Made by a program: the position numbers and the translations under genes. 23,422 bases of DNA from assembly GCA_964544635.1 (NCBI GenBank), contig CAZJCK010000055.1, positions 1 to 23,422 on the forward strand, read 5' to 3'. The notes beneath the pieces are model-generated. The model was not told the DNA's origin. It ran no database searches and worked only from the letters and a program-made list of their open reading frames with translations. This document shows positions 7,804-15,362 of this stretch, one piece after another; the stretch's first letter is position 1, and each line of letters begins with the position of its first letter. The DNA is from CAZJCK01 sp964544635 (GTDB lineage Bacteria; Zixibacteria; MSB-5A5; GN15; FEB-12).

Positions 7804-8619
7804 ATGCAAAGAACAAAACTGCTCATATCCGCCCTGCCCGCCCTCTTCCTGATCGTCCCGCTGTCCATCGTCGCCGTCGTCGGCTGCAACAGCTCGGGAA
7901 ATGTTACGGTCGGACCGGTCGACGCCCCGTTTGCGGTCGACGGCGTGATCGTAAGAGACGATTTCCTCAACCGCACCACGGTGGCCGCCCGGGTGCTCCG
8001 TGACGGTGATATCGACGGCAGCCTGACAGTCAGTTTTGCCGGCGACACCCTGACCTTCGACGCCGCCGGCGTTGCTTTCGATTCGGTCTTTTCACGCATC
8101 GTCGACTCGGTCAATCACTACCCGGTCGGTATCCACCCGCTGGTCATTTCTTCCGGCTCACAGACTGTGCGGCTCCTTGTCGATGTACCCGGCATGCCGG
8201 TGATTGATACGGTCAATCCGCCCACGCCACCCGGCATGACCGGTCCCCAGAATGTTAACCTCGAGTGGTTTGCCGCCGCCAATGTCGACGGCTATGTCAT
8301 GACCGCTACCAAGGCGAACGAAACATATATTGGTACCGGCCACCGCGAGTATGCCGGTTTCGGCGGAACGTTTGGTACCATTCTGCAATCCTCCTTTTTC
8401 GTCGATACCAGCGTCATTGACCCGCAGCTCGACACCGGGCTGTGGTACCTGTCGGTCTACGGCTACACCGGCGCGCCATACAAGGAGTTTGCCGACGAGT
8501 ACCTGCCGGTACCCTTCCCGTCGCAATTACCCGACAATATCGATACCCTCGAGACCCGGGGCGCTTTCGGCATTATCTCGGTATCGCCATTTGAGATACT
8601 CCAGGTCTCGGTGCAGTAG
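7804..8619 (+). CDS. Predicted lipoprotein of unknown function
   Basis: A 271-residue protein starting with a long signal peptide and a lipobox 'VVGC' with Cys28 as the lipidated residue. No catalytic motif is recognised. The mature region reads as beta-rich: an N-terminal part to about residue 135, then after a Pro-rich hinge ('DTVNPPTPPGMTGPQN') a fibronectin-III-like stretch with 'VNLEWFAAANVDGYVMTA' and 'DTGLWYLSVYGYTG'. A surface or periplasmic binding or structural role is possible. ATG 7804 is preceded by GAGGA at a suitable distance; the longer reading from 7753 would place the signal peptide internally. It is flanked by terminators on both sides, so it is probably a single-gene transcript. 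Confidence 0.82.
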   Translation: MQRTKLLISALPALFLIVPLSIVAVVGCNSSGNVTVGPVDAPFAVDGVIVRDDFLNRTTVAARVLRDGDIDGSLTVSFAGDTLTFDAAGVAFDSVFSRIVDSVNHYPVGIHPLVISSGSQTVRLLVDVPGMPVIDTVNPPTPPGMTGPQNVNLEWFAAANVDGYVMTATKANETYIGTGHREYAGFGGTFGTILQSSFFVDTSVIDPQLDTGLWYLSVYGYTGAPYKEFADEYLPVPFPSQLPDNIDTLETRGAFGIISVSPFEILQVSVQ

Positions 8620-8641
8620 ACAAGTCAGCATGAATAATCGG

Positions 8642-8671
8642 GGCCCCTGCCGTCAGGTGAGGGGCCTTTTT
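8642..8671 (+). terminator. Intrinsic terminator after the 7804-8619 lipoprotein gene
   Basis: GGCCCCT (8642-8648) pairs with AGGGGCC (8660-8666) and is followed directly by five T (8667-8671) and a further TTTT. It lies 22 bases after the stop codon. Confidence 0.88.
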
Positions 8672-8755
8672 GTTTTCCGATCGGCCATCTCTTGTTGCGC
8701 CTCAAAATTCAATGGCTACCTTCGCTTATAGAGGTATTGCTGCAGGGGAGATGTA

Positions 8756-9598
8756 GTGAGTGAGGTCAAACCGATCGTGATCATGTCCGACGGTACGGGC
8801 AAGACCGCCCGCCGCCTGATGGATGCTGTTCTGATCCAGTACGAAGAACGCGATATCGACTACTCCCTGGTCAAGAGCTACCAGAACGTTCGTACCCCTG
8901 AAGATGCCGACGCTGCCCTCACCGAGATTCCCGACGATTGCCTGGTGCTCTTTTCTATCATTTCTCGTGATCTGACGGCGTATCTGTCCGGCAAACTGCA
9001 AAAGCGCGGTATCATGCATCTCAATGTGCTTCAGCCGATGCTCGATATCACCTCAGAGTTTCTCGGTGCGCATCCGGATTACCGTCCCGGACGCCTCCAG
9101 ATCGTCAACGACAAGTACTACCAGAAGATCGACGCCATCGGTTTTGCGGTGCATCATGATGATGGCCTGGGGCAGCAGCTGGAGGAAGCCGATGTTGTTC
9201 TCGTCGGTGTGTCGCGCACCTGCAAGACTCCGATCTGCATGTACCTCGCCTGCAACTTTGGCATCAAAGCAGCCAACATCCCGATTGTCCGTGATGCCGC
9301 CCTGACCACCAACCTGTTGCAGCGAGTGCGCCATATCGACCCCGGGCGCATACTGGGACTGCTCATGCAGCCCGACGTACTCGCCCACATCCGTCAAAAC
9401 CGCCCCGATATCGTCGGTTCGGAGTCCTCCGACGGTGAGTTATCGGAGTACTACGACCGTCGGCTGGTCGCGCAGGAGTATCGCTTCAGCGCCCAGCTGT
9501 ATGAATCGCAGGGCTGGCGGGTAGTCGATGTCACCCGCCGGGCCATAGAAGAAATCTCAGTTGAGATCATGCGAGTAATAGGACTTACCACCTCGTGA
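8756..9598 (+). CDS. Pyruvate, phosphate (or water) dikinase regulatory protein, kinase/pyrophosphorylase (DUF299/PPSR)
   Basis: A 280-residue member of the bifunctional family that phosphorylates a threonine of PPDK or PEP synthase using ADP, and reverses this by phosphate-dependent release of pyrophosphate. It so controls flux between pyruvate and PEP. The diagnostic nucleotide-binding stretch 'GVSRTCKTP' lies at residues 151-159, followed by 'CMYLACNFGIKAANIPIV'. The N-terminal 'MSDGTGKTARRL' fits the usual 'SDSTGxTA' opening. Length (about 270-280) is typical. The start is GTG 8756 after an AGGGGAG ribosome site. The target dikinase is not in the window, so the choice between PPDK and PEP synthase as substrate cannot be made. 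It probably shares a transcript with murQ, 42 bases downstream. Confidence 0.93.
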   Translation: MSEVKPIVIMSDGTGKTARRLMDAVLIQYEERDIDYSLVKSYQNVRTPEDADAALTEIPDDCLVLFSIISRDLTAYLSGKLQKRGIMHLNVLQPMLDITSEFLGAHPDYRPGRLQIVNDKYYQKIDAIGFAVHHDDGLGQQLEEADVVLVGVSRTCKTPICMYLACNFGIKAANIPIVRDAALTTNLLQRVRHIDPGRILGLLMQPDVLAHIRQNRPDIVGSESSDGELSEYYDRRLVAQEYRFSAQLYESQGWRVVDVTRRAIEEISVEIMRVIGLTTS

Positions 9599-9640
9599 TT
9601 TCCGGTTGCACCGGTTCGGCTGCGCCGCTACCTTGAGGCT

Positions 9641-10594
9641 ATGAATGATTACCGCCGCCTGATCGAACAACTGGGGAAGCTCGACACCGAGCGGTCCAAC
9701 CCCCGTACGCACGATATCGACCAGCTCTCGGCGCTGCGGATTGCCGAACGAATCAACGATGAAGACCGCAGCGTGGCCGAAACTGTCCGCGCCGCCCTAA
9801 CGCCACTGGCCGCCACTGCCGAACGGTATGCCGACACGCTGCGTAACGACGGGCGCATCTTCTATATCGGCGCCGGGACCTCCGGACGGCTGGGGGTGCT
9901 CGATGCCGCTGAATGCCCGCCCACCTTCGGCACCGAACCGTCACGAATCATGGGGCTCATCGCCGGCGGCTATGGTACGCTCATTCTATCCCAAGAGGGA
10001 GTCGAAGACAACCGCAACGCCGCCGCCGAGGATATGGGTAAACTCGCCCTGGCCGAGCGCGATATGGTCATTGGCCTGGCCGCCTCGACGCGCACGCCGT
10101 ATACCCTGGCCGGCCTGGAACATGCGCAGGAGGTCGGCGCCAGGACAGCCTTTATCGTCTGTAACAAGCTCGACGAGGAGGCACGTTCGCAACCGGTCAT
10201 AGAAAAGCTCAATCATCTGATCGAATTGCCGGTCGGCCCGGAAGTAGTCACCGGCTCCACGCGCATGAAGTCGGGTACCGCTCAGAAGATGGCGCTCAAC
10301 ATCATTTCCACCACCGCCATGATCCTGCTGGGGAAAACGCTCGGGAACCTGATGGTCGACCTGCAGGCGCGTTCGGAAAAGCTGGCGGCCCGCTCGCGCA
10401 AAATATTGATCGATCTGCTGGAAATCGACCAACACCAGGCCGGCGAACTGCTGGATCGGGCCGGCGGTTCGGTCAAGACTGCAATCACCATGCACGTCCA
10501 CAACTGCGACCGCGACAGCGCCGAAGAACTGCTCGAAAAACACCGCGGCTTTCTCAGGTCGGTCGTCCAAAGCAGTCAGCACGAGGGAGAGTAA
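9641..10594 (+). CDS. murQ: N-acetylmuramic acid 6-phosphate etherase
   Basis: A 317-residue SIS-domain enzyme that splits MurNAc-6-phosphate into GlcNAc-6-phosphate and D-lactate, in recycling of the cell-wall sugar in the cytoplasm. Both family signatures are present: 'IGAGTSGRLGVLDAAECPPT' (from Ile76, with Glu91 in the ECPP position of the catalytic Glu) and 'EVVTGSTRMKSGTAQKMALN' (from Glu201). 'QEGVEDNRNAA' supplies the second conserved acidic region. Length fits the family (about 300). ATG 9641 is preceded by TTGAGG. No anhydro-MurNAc kinase (anmK) or MurNAc PTS gene is nearby, so the source of substrate is unknown here. The stop codon overlaps the next start by one base (TAATG), indicating coupling to the haem-binding protein. 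Confidence 0.96.
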   Translation: MNDYRRLIEQLGKLDTERSNPRTHDIDQLSALRIAERINDEDRSVAETVRAALTPLAATAERYADTLRNDGRIFYIGAGTSGRLGVLDAAECPPTFGTEPSRIMGLIAGGYGTLILSQEGVEDNRNAAAEDMGKLALAERDMVIGLAASTRTPYTLAGLEHAQEVGARTAFIVCNKLDEEARSQPVIEKLNHLIELPVGPEVVTGSTRMKSGTAQKMALNIISTTAMILLGKTLGNLMVDLQARSEKLAARSRKILIDLLEIDQHQAGELLDRAGGSVKTAITMHVHNCDRDSAEELLEKHRGFLRSVVQSSQHEGE

Positions 10595-11133
10595 TGACAC
10601 ACCCAAGAGCCAAAATCATCTCACCGCTCATTCCGCTGTTTCTCAGCATCGCAATCCTCTCCACCGGCGTTCTGGGCAGCGGTGATGACACGTCAAACAG
10701 CGGAAAAGACCAGTACCCTGACAGTCTCTTGACGCGGCTCAACGATGACTATCAGAACGTCAAACATATCCTCGTCGCCAGTTGCTACGATTGCCACAGC
10801 GCCAAAACATTCTATCCGTGGTATCATTCACTTCCCGGGGTGGGCGGGTATCTGGACGGCCACATCGAGCATGCCCGCGAAGAACTCGATATGACCGACG
10901 ACTTCCCGTTCGCCGGTGAGCACGGCCTGAAAGCGGCTCTGTCGGATATCAAGAAAGAGATTTACGAAGGGGAAATGCCGCTGTTCAGCTACCGCCTCAT
11001 GCACTGGGGAACCGAGGTCACCGGCAGCCGCCGCGATTCGCTGTTCGTCTGGATTGACGCCAGCCTCAAAGCGCTGCAGGCATACGAGCGCAACAGACTG
11101 GCCGTCCCGGCAGCCTCCGAAAACTCCGACTGA
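10594..11133 (+). CDS. Haem-binding-domain (CxxCH) membrane-anchored or secreted protein
   Basis: A 179-residue protein with an N-terminal hydrophobic export or anchor segment (about 8-27) and one c-type haem motif, Cys64-Tyr-Asp-Cys67-His68. The stretch 'CYDCHSAKTFYPWYHSLPGV' then 'HIEHAREELD' matches the Haem_bd family (Pfam PF14376), in which DCHS..T.WPWY and a later H...GR/A are typical. Expected location is the periplasmic side; haem attachment needs a cytochrome c maturation system, not seen here. Later His and Met residues ('LMHWGTEVTG') could supply the distal ligand. ATG 10594 overlaps the murQ stop by one base and follows GGGAGA. The pairing with murQ has no evident functional logic and may only be co-transcription. 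Confidence 0.88.
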   Translation: MTHPRAKIISPLIPLFLSIAILSTGVLGSGDDTSNSGKDQYPDSLLTRLNDDYQNVKHILVASCYDCHSAKTFYPWYHSLPGVGGYLDGHIEHAREELDMTDDFPFAGEHGLKAALSDIKKEIYEGEMPLFSYRLMHWGTEVTGSRRDSLFVWIDASLKALQAYERNRLAVPAASENSD

Positions 11134-11146
11134 GTATTCCCCACCT

Positions 11147-11203
11147 GTACCGTCCGGCCCGTTCCGGACGGTTCAGATTGCCGGCAGTGTACCGTCCGGT
11201 ACG
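11147..11203. repeat. Two hairpins sharing TGTACCGTCCGG after the haem-binding gene
   Basis: ACCGTCCGG (11149-11157) pairs with CCGGACGGT (11164-11172) around CCCGTT. The 12-mer TGTACCGTCCGG recurs at about 11188, where GTACC...GGTAC can form a smaller hairpin. No T run follows either, so this may be a factor-dependent end or a binding site. The remaining 150 bases up to 11351 show no ORF. Confidence 0.5.
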
Positions 11204-11351
11204 CCCCCGGGGCTATCGAGCGGGTGCCCTATCCAATTACATAACAACACGTTAACTGTGTGAAAAGAGGTTGGCATGGTTGTTGTGACTCTGATCCTCC
11301 AGGTAATAACTACTGCACCATACACTGACTATGGAAAAGGAGATCAATTCC

Positions 11352-12587
11352 ATGTTACGACACACGCTAACCGGTCTGGCCGCTCTCGTCCTCTTGTTGG
11401 GCACCATCGGATGTTCCAACGACAATGACTCGATCAGCTCCACTGAAGGCGCTTCCGATCCCAATCTGACTGAGGAATTTGGCGGCTATGTCGCCTCCGC
11501 GGAATCGCCTGGATTTGGTGATCCCGAACTGGTGGCAACGGCCTCGGAATCCGACGACGACTACGACGACCCGGTAGCAACCTGGCCCGAGGTCGACTCG
11601 ATGCTCAACTCCGCCAACGCCGGCCGTTACCACCTCCGCCTCCTCTGGGGCCAGCTCGAATTCGACAGCACCCAGACGGCGCCGACTGACTGGTCCGGCT
11701 CGCTTACCATTTCGCGCGGCGCCTTGCTGGTCAGCCGCCTGATTCGATTTGAGGACGGTCAGGACGAGCTGCTGAGCCGAACCCAGCGCGATCTCGTCGA
11801 GTGGACGTCACAGACCACCGTACACCACGACGGCCTGGCAGTCGAGATCTTTGTCCCGCGGCCGCTTCCGATGTACGACACGACTCGCACGGAAGTAGTT
11901 GATTCGCTTGGTGATACCACAATCGTGGAAGTTATAGATACAATCACTCCTGATTATGATACCGTTAGCGTAACCTTCGAAACCGGCCCCTACAGCCGTA
12001 CCTTCACGCTCAACGAACTGGCCGCGCTGGACACCGTCGTCTATGTCGACGCCGATTCCAACGCTGTGCTCATGCAGGCATTCAAGATCAAGCGCAACGA
12101 CTGCCCGAAAGGCTACCTGGCCGGCAAGTGGGGCTTTGACGAAGATGGCAATGGCATCTTCCGCGGTACGTGGATGGACCACCGGGGTCGCGCGGCCGGT
12201 TATGTTAAGGGCCACTTTGGTGTGAACGACGACGGCCTGCGGGTATTCTACGGCAAGTGGGTGAACCGCAACGGTCAGTTCGAAGGCTTCCTGCGCGGCA
12301 CCTGGTCGCCCCGCCCGAACATTCACGCCAACGCCAATGCCTTCCGTCATGCCGGCGGCAGCTTCAGCGGCAAGATCTATGCCTCTGATCGCACGGAGAT
12401 CGGTGTCCTTCGCGGTAAGTACAAGAACCACCCACGGTTCGAAAACGGCTTCTTCCAGGCCCGGTGGAAAACATACTGCCCGCGCAACTTAGACAATGAT
12501 GCCGGGAATGATGACGACCGCGACGATGATGACATGGATGATGACGACGATGACGATGACGGCATCGACGATGGCGGCGGCTTCTAA
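11352..12587 (+). CDS. Lipoprotein with MORN-like Gly/aromatic repeats and an Asp-rich C-terminus
   Basis: A 411-residue lipoprotein. The signal peptide ends in the lipobox 'TIGC' with Cys21. Residues about 22-75 are acidic and low in complexity. A beta-rich domain follows to about 245 ('NSANAGRYHLRLLWGQLEFD', 'GSLTISRGALLVSR'). Between Cys251 and Cys376 lie repeats of the form G-[YF]-[LV]-x-G-x-[WF]-G...G-x-x-F-x-G-x-W, for example 'GYLAGKWGFDEDGNGIFRGT' and 'GYVKGHFGVNDDGLRVFYGK', then 'GFLRGTW' and 'GVLRGKY'. The pattern recalls MORN repeats, although I cannot confirm membership. The last 30 residues are mostly Asp, possibly binding Ca2+. ATG 11352 is chosen because AAAAGGAG lies upstream; ATG 11331 would overlap that site. 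Function unknown. Confidence 0.85.
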   Translation: MLRHTLTGLAALVLLLGTIGCSNDNDSISSTEGASDPNLTEEFGGYVASAESPGFGDPELVATASESDDDYDDPVATWPEVDSMLNSANAGRYHLRLLWGQLEFDSTQTAPTDWSGSLTISRGALLVSRLIRFEDGQDELLSRTQRDLVEWTSQTTVHHDGLAVEIFVPRPLPMYDTTRTEVVDSLGDTTIVEVIDTITPDYDTVSVTFETGPYSRTFTLNELAALDTVVYVDADSNAVLMQAFKIKRNDCPKGYLAGKWGFDEDGNGIFRGTWMDHRGRAAGYVKGHFGVNDDGLRVFYGKWVNRNGQFEGFLRGTWSPRPNIHANANAFRHAGGSFSGKIYASDRTEIGVLRGKYKNHPRFENGFFQARWKTYCPRNLDNDAGNDDDRDDDDMDDDDDDDDGIDDGGGF

Positions 12588-12634
12588 CGATCAGTCCCCG
12601 TAACAATCCGTCTCGGTCCGCAACCCGAACGGAG

Positions 12635-12665
12635 ACCGCACCGGCTCCACGTGAGTCGGTGCGGT
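12635..12665 (+). terminator. Terminator-like hairpin after the repeat lipoprotein
   Basis: ACCGCACCGGCTC pairs with GAGTCGGTGCGGT (13 pairs including one G:T) around CACGT. Only a poor T tract follows (TGTCAAATTT), so termination efficiency is uncertain. Confidence 0.65.
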
Positions 12666-12749
12666 TGTCAAATTTAGACAAAAACGTGACAACATTTGTC
12701 AATAAACAACCGTTCTGATAACGCAGAAACTACGATTACCAAAAAAAGC

Positions 12750-12779
12750 TTGTCTTTTTGAACTTTTTGATGTTAATAT
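12750..12779 (+). promoter_or_regulatory. Predicted sigma-70-type promoter of the candidate small RNA
   Basis: -35 TTGTCT (12750-12755), 18-base T-rich spacer, -10 TAATAT (12774-12779). Each hexamer matches 4 of 6 consensus bases and the local sequence is much richer in A+T than the surroundings. RNA would begin near 12786. Confidence 0.45.
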
Positions 12780-12785
12780 GCGTTA

Positions 12786-12879
12786 GAAAGATTAGCGACC
12801 CACAAAAAGCCCCCCTCTGTCTCTTACGGAGACAGCCCTGTGCTGGGCAGGACTAGCAATAGTTCTGCCCTTTTTTTTT
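12786..12879 (+). ncRNA. Candidate small non-coding RNA
   Basis: Between the predicted promoter and a very strong terminator lie about 94 bases with no ORF. The RNA would have a single-stranded A/C-rich 5' part including CCCCCC, a perfect hairpin CTGTCTC-TTACG-GAGACAG (12817-12835), and then the terminator hairpin. GCCC (12835-12838) could also pair with GGGC (12845-12848), which would compete with the terminator stem. The next forward gene is over 1 kb away and the next gene, at 13860, is on the opposite strand, so this is not a leader of a neighbouring gene. I do not recognise an RNA family. The alternative is read-through termination for the lipoprotein gene upstream. Confidence 0.5.
12845..12879 (+). 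terminator. Strong intrinsic terminator with nine T
   Basis: GGGCAGGACT (12845-12854) pairs with AGTTCTGCCC (12861-12870), ten pairs with one G:T, around AGCAAT, followed at once by nine T (12871-12879). Confidence 0.93.
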
Positions 12880-12921
12880 GGCTGAAACCGGCGCCACCGG
12901 TGACCTTGCTCCTGTTTTGGC

Positions 12922-12954
12922 AAAAGAAAACGGATGGTTTTTGTACCGCCCGTT
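12922..12954 (-). terminator. Probable terminator of the 13003-13860 TPR lipoprotein gene
   Basis: On the reverse strand AACGGGCGGT pairs with ACCATCCGTT (one mismatch, one G:U) around ACAAAA and leads into TTTTCTTTT. It lies 48 bases after the stop codon of the reverse-strand TPR gene. Confidence 0.6.
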
Positions 12955-13002
12955 GAAACGTCGAGTTTGAAAGTCCAGCAAGACCACATCCCGCCGACAC
13001 TG

Positions 13003-13860
13003 CTACATCTGATCAATCTCGTTTTGCAGTGACTGTATCAGCGAGTCGAGGCTGCGCTCGTCCCGTGTCGGCAGATCCACCGACCGGTAAATTTGAAGCG
13101 CTTCTCGTTTCTTGGCTTTGCTCGCCTGCGATGCCAGGGTGTTGGCCAGATTGATCAACAGGCTCTGGTTGGTCGAGTCTTTTGCGAGCAACGACCGGAA
13201 CGCCTGTTCCGCCTTTTCGTAGTTGCCGGCATAGGCCAAAAACGTGGCGCGATTCGACAGCAACTCCGGCTTTTCACCGAACCGCTCCACTGCGGTATCG
13301 ATCAGGGCAATTCCCTCCTGCACCGAATCCATCATGACCAGCGCAGTCGCCACCCTGAGGTACAGTTCCGGATTGGTGGTATCGTAGGCCAGTTGTTTGC
13401 GTCCCCAGTACCGCGTCGCCAGCCCCTCATTGAGCCGCGAGTAGGCGTCGACGAGGTGGGGGATCCATTGACGTTCGCTGTCGCCGGTGGCAATCAACAC
13501 GCGCATGGCCGAGGCTGCAACTTTCCATTCTCCGAGCGCCCGCGCCAACTCGATCAGTTCAAGGTTGATGTCACGGCTGTTGGGGTACAGGATATCGGCT
13601 CGTCGCAGGTAAAAGAACGCCGAGTCGACCTGCATGTCGCGCTGATAGCTCAGCCCCATAAAGACAAGGGCGTCGCGGTGCGACGGCTTGATTTCGAGCG
13701 CCTCCCCGAACATGTCCCGCGCTGTGGCATAGTCCGACTTCGCCAGCGCCGTACGTCCCGCCTTCATGTACTCTTCAAACGTCTGGGGCTCGCTGCCGCA
13801 CCCGATTACGAGTGACAGGAGCAGGACCACGCCGGCAATGCTGTGTATAAGCTTCATCAT
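13003..13860 (-). CDS. TPR-repeat lipoprotein
   Basis: A 285-residue lipoprotein: signal peptide with lipobox 'VIGC' (Cys21), then tandem tetratricopeptide helices. Clear TPR units include 'AGRTALAKSDYATARDMFGE' with 'ALEIKPSHRDALVFMGLSYQ', and 'LSNRATFLAYAGNYEKAEQA' near the C-terminus. Intervening units are degenerate. TPR lipoproteins act as scaffolds at the periplasmic face of a membrane; no partner is identifiable. The start is the first of two adjacent ATGs (13860, 13857), after GGAG; either could be used. It is transcribed divergently from the metalloprotease gene with a 52-base gap, so the two may be co-regulated. Confidence 0.88.
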   Translation of the reverse strand: MMKLIHSIAGVVLLLSLVIGCGSEPQTFEEYMKAGRTALAKSDYATARDMFGEALEIKPSHRDALVFMGLSYQRDMQVDSAFFYLRRADILYPNSRDINLELIELARALGEWKVAASAMRVLIATGDSERQWIPHLVDAYSRLNEGLATRYWGRKQLAYDTTNPELYLRVATALVMMDSVQEGIALIDTAVERFGEKPELLSNRATFLAYAGNYEKAEQAFRSLLAKDSTNQSLLINLANTLASQASKAKKREALQIYRSVDLPTRDERSLDSLIQSLQNEIDQM

Positions 13861-13876
13861 GTATTCTCCAGCTTGC

Positions 13877-13904
13877 AATATACCCTCTTCGGGGCCATAT
13901 TCAA
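13877..13904 (-). promoter_or_regulatory. Possible promoter of the TPR lipoprotein gene
   Basis: Reverse strand: TTGAAT (13904-13899), 16-base spacer, TATATT (13882-13877). The start of RNA would fall only about 10 bases before the ATG, barely enough for the GGAG site, so confidence is limited. Confidence 0.3.
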
Positions 13905-13912
13905 CCCTGTTC

Positions 13913-15316
13913 ATGCTGTCCCGCCTTCTCATACTACTGCTTGCTGTCCTGGTTCCGTGCGGGGCGGCCGCTGCCGGCGCCGATCGCCAGGCGGTGACGG
14001 TTCATGTTGCCATCTCCACCGACACTGCCGGCCTGAGCAGCGGCGATCTCCAGGTAACCCGCGGCCTGCCCCACGCCCTGGTGCCGCTCGTCCGCTATGC
14101 CCTGTATCATTCCGGCTGGTTGCTGACGCTCGACCGCGCCGGAACCGGTCACGCCGCGCGACTCGATCTTACGGTCCGCGGCCGGCTCGTCGATCAACCG
14201 GTTCTGACGCGCCAGGATCAGCGGCGGTTCTTTACGGTTGTCGACCGGTACCTGAAGGTGCAGTTGGACTACACCTGGCGGCGCGGCGACGAAACGCGAA
14301 CCGGACAGATTGAGCAAATCGGCAGGATCGACTGGCTGCGGCTTGATAACCCAAACTCGATCAATGTCCGCTTCGCGCCCCAGCGGGCCGAGCCGGCTAT
14401 CTTTACACTGCAGCGACTGGTCGGGCAATGGTATGAACACACGCTCGGCGGTGAGGAAGCGACGTTTAAAGCCGAGGCAGCACTCGACAGTCTGGCTACC
14501 GGTCGCATCAATTTTGCACTGACGGGCGACGATCCCCGAGGCGAACTGGTCAGGCTCGCCTCGTCGAGCTTGATCGACAACTTCGGGGTGGCACTAACCT
14601 ACGATACCGGCGATGTCGTCTCACGGCTGGTTGCGCGGCTCGAGTTGCGACCGCCACAACCCGACTACGCCCTCGGGTTGAACTTCGACGAACTGGGCGC
14701 CGCCTACCCGGGCGCCGACAGCATCACGGTGGCGCAGCATCCACTGGTACATCCTGATCTGGAGTTCTGGCGGCCGTACTATTCCCGCCTGACACTGGTC
14801 CATGAACTGGCCCATGCCCTCGGCGCCATTCATGTATCAGATGAATCGTCGCTGATGAACCACGGCCTGCAACGATTGACCGACGATCGCTTTGACCCCC
14901 TCAATCGCGCCATCATGGAGGCGGCGCTGCGAGGCGACTTTGACCCGGACGACGCCATTGGTTATGTCCAGACCCTCTCACGGCTCCTGCAATCGAGCAG
15001 CTACCGTCGAGCCGACTATCCGCCCATCTTCAGTGTTTACCTGTCGGCCGCCGAGCGCGACGGCGACCGCAAGAAGATTGAGGCGGCCATCGCGCGGCGC
15101 TCATTTATTGTGGCCGGCGACGCGTACACGGCGCTGGAACAGGCCGACTATCACGAAGCGGCTCGACTCTTTCGGTTGGCGATCAAGGAGGATCCGCAGC
15201 AGGCCACCCTCTGGTACTATTTGGGCCAGTGCACCCGGGGCGCGGAATCGTTCGACGCCATGGAACAGGCCGCAAGGCTTGGCTATTTCCTCGCCCAGCT
15301 GATGTTCCGTAACTGA
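13913..15316 (+). CDS. Secreted metzincin-like zinc metalloprotease with C-terminal TPR-like region
   Basis: A 467-residue exported protein (signal peptide about 1-22, 'LLILLLAVLVPCGAAAAG'). The zinc-binding motif of metzincins, HExxHxxGxxH, is complete: His297-Glu298-Leu-Ala-His301-Ala-Leu-Gly-Ala-Ile-His307. It is followed eight residues later by 'LMN', a good candidate for the Met-turn. The stretch 'ISTDTAGLSSGDLQVTRGLP' and later beta-rich parts do not match a named family. The last 70 residues ('ALEQADYHEAARLFRLAIKE', 'ATLWYYLGQCTRG') look like one or two TPR units. The start at 13913 puts the signal peptide at the N-terminus; no strong ribosome site is seen. It is divergent from the TPR lipoprotein, and a shared process is possible. 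Substrate unknown. Confidence 0.85.
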   Translation: MLSRLLILLLAVLVPCGAAAAGADRQAVTVHVAISTDTAGLSSGDLQVTRGLPHALVPLVRYALYHSGWLLTLDRAGTGHAARLDLTVRGRLVDQPVLTRQDQRRFFTVVDRYLKVQLDYTWRRGDETRTGQIEQIGRIDWLRLDNPNSINVRFAPQRAEPAIFTLQRLVGQWYEHTLGGEEATFKAEAALDSLATGRINFALTGDDPRGELVRLASSSLIDNFGVALTYDTGDVVSRLVARLELRPPQPDYALGLNFDELGAAYPGADSITVAQHPLVHPDLEFWRPYYSRLTLVHELAHALGAIHVSDESSLMNHGLQRLTDDRFDPLNRAIMEAALRGDFDPDDAIGYVQTLSRLLQSSSYRRADYPPIFSVYLSAAERDGDRKKIEAAIARRSFIVAGDAYTALEQADYHEAARLFRLAIKEDPQQATLWYYLGQCTRGAESFDAMEQAARLGYFLAQLMFRN

Positions 15317-15362
15317 TCACGGCCGTTGTTGACATTGCCGCCGTCACGCCTACATTGCCGTC

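Noticed and set aside
12803..12835. Reverse-strand terminator made by the GAGACAG hairpin and a distant T run
   Set aside because: Eight bases separate the stem from the T run, and a better terminator for the reverse gene lies at 12922-12954.
13093..13815. Forward open frame of 240 codons opposite the TPR lipoprotein
   Set aside because: The reverse strand encodes a lipobox and TPR units; the forward frame has no domain and no ribosome site.
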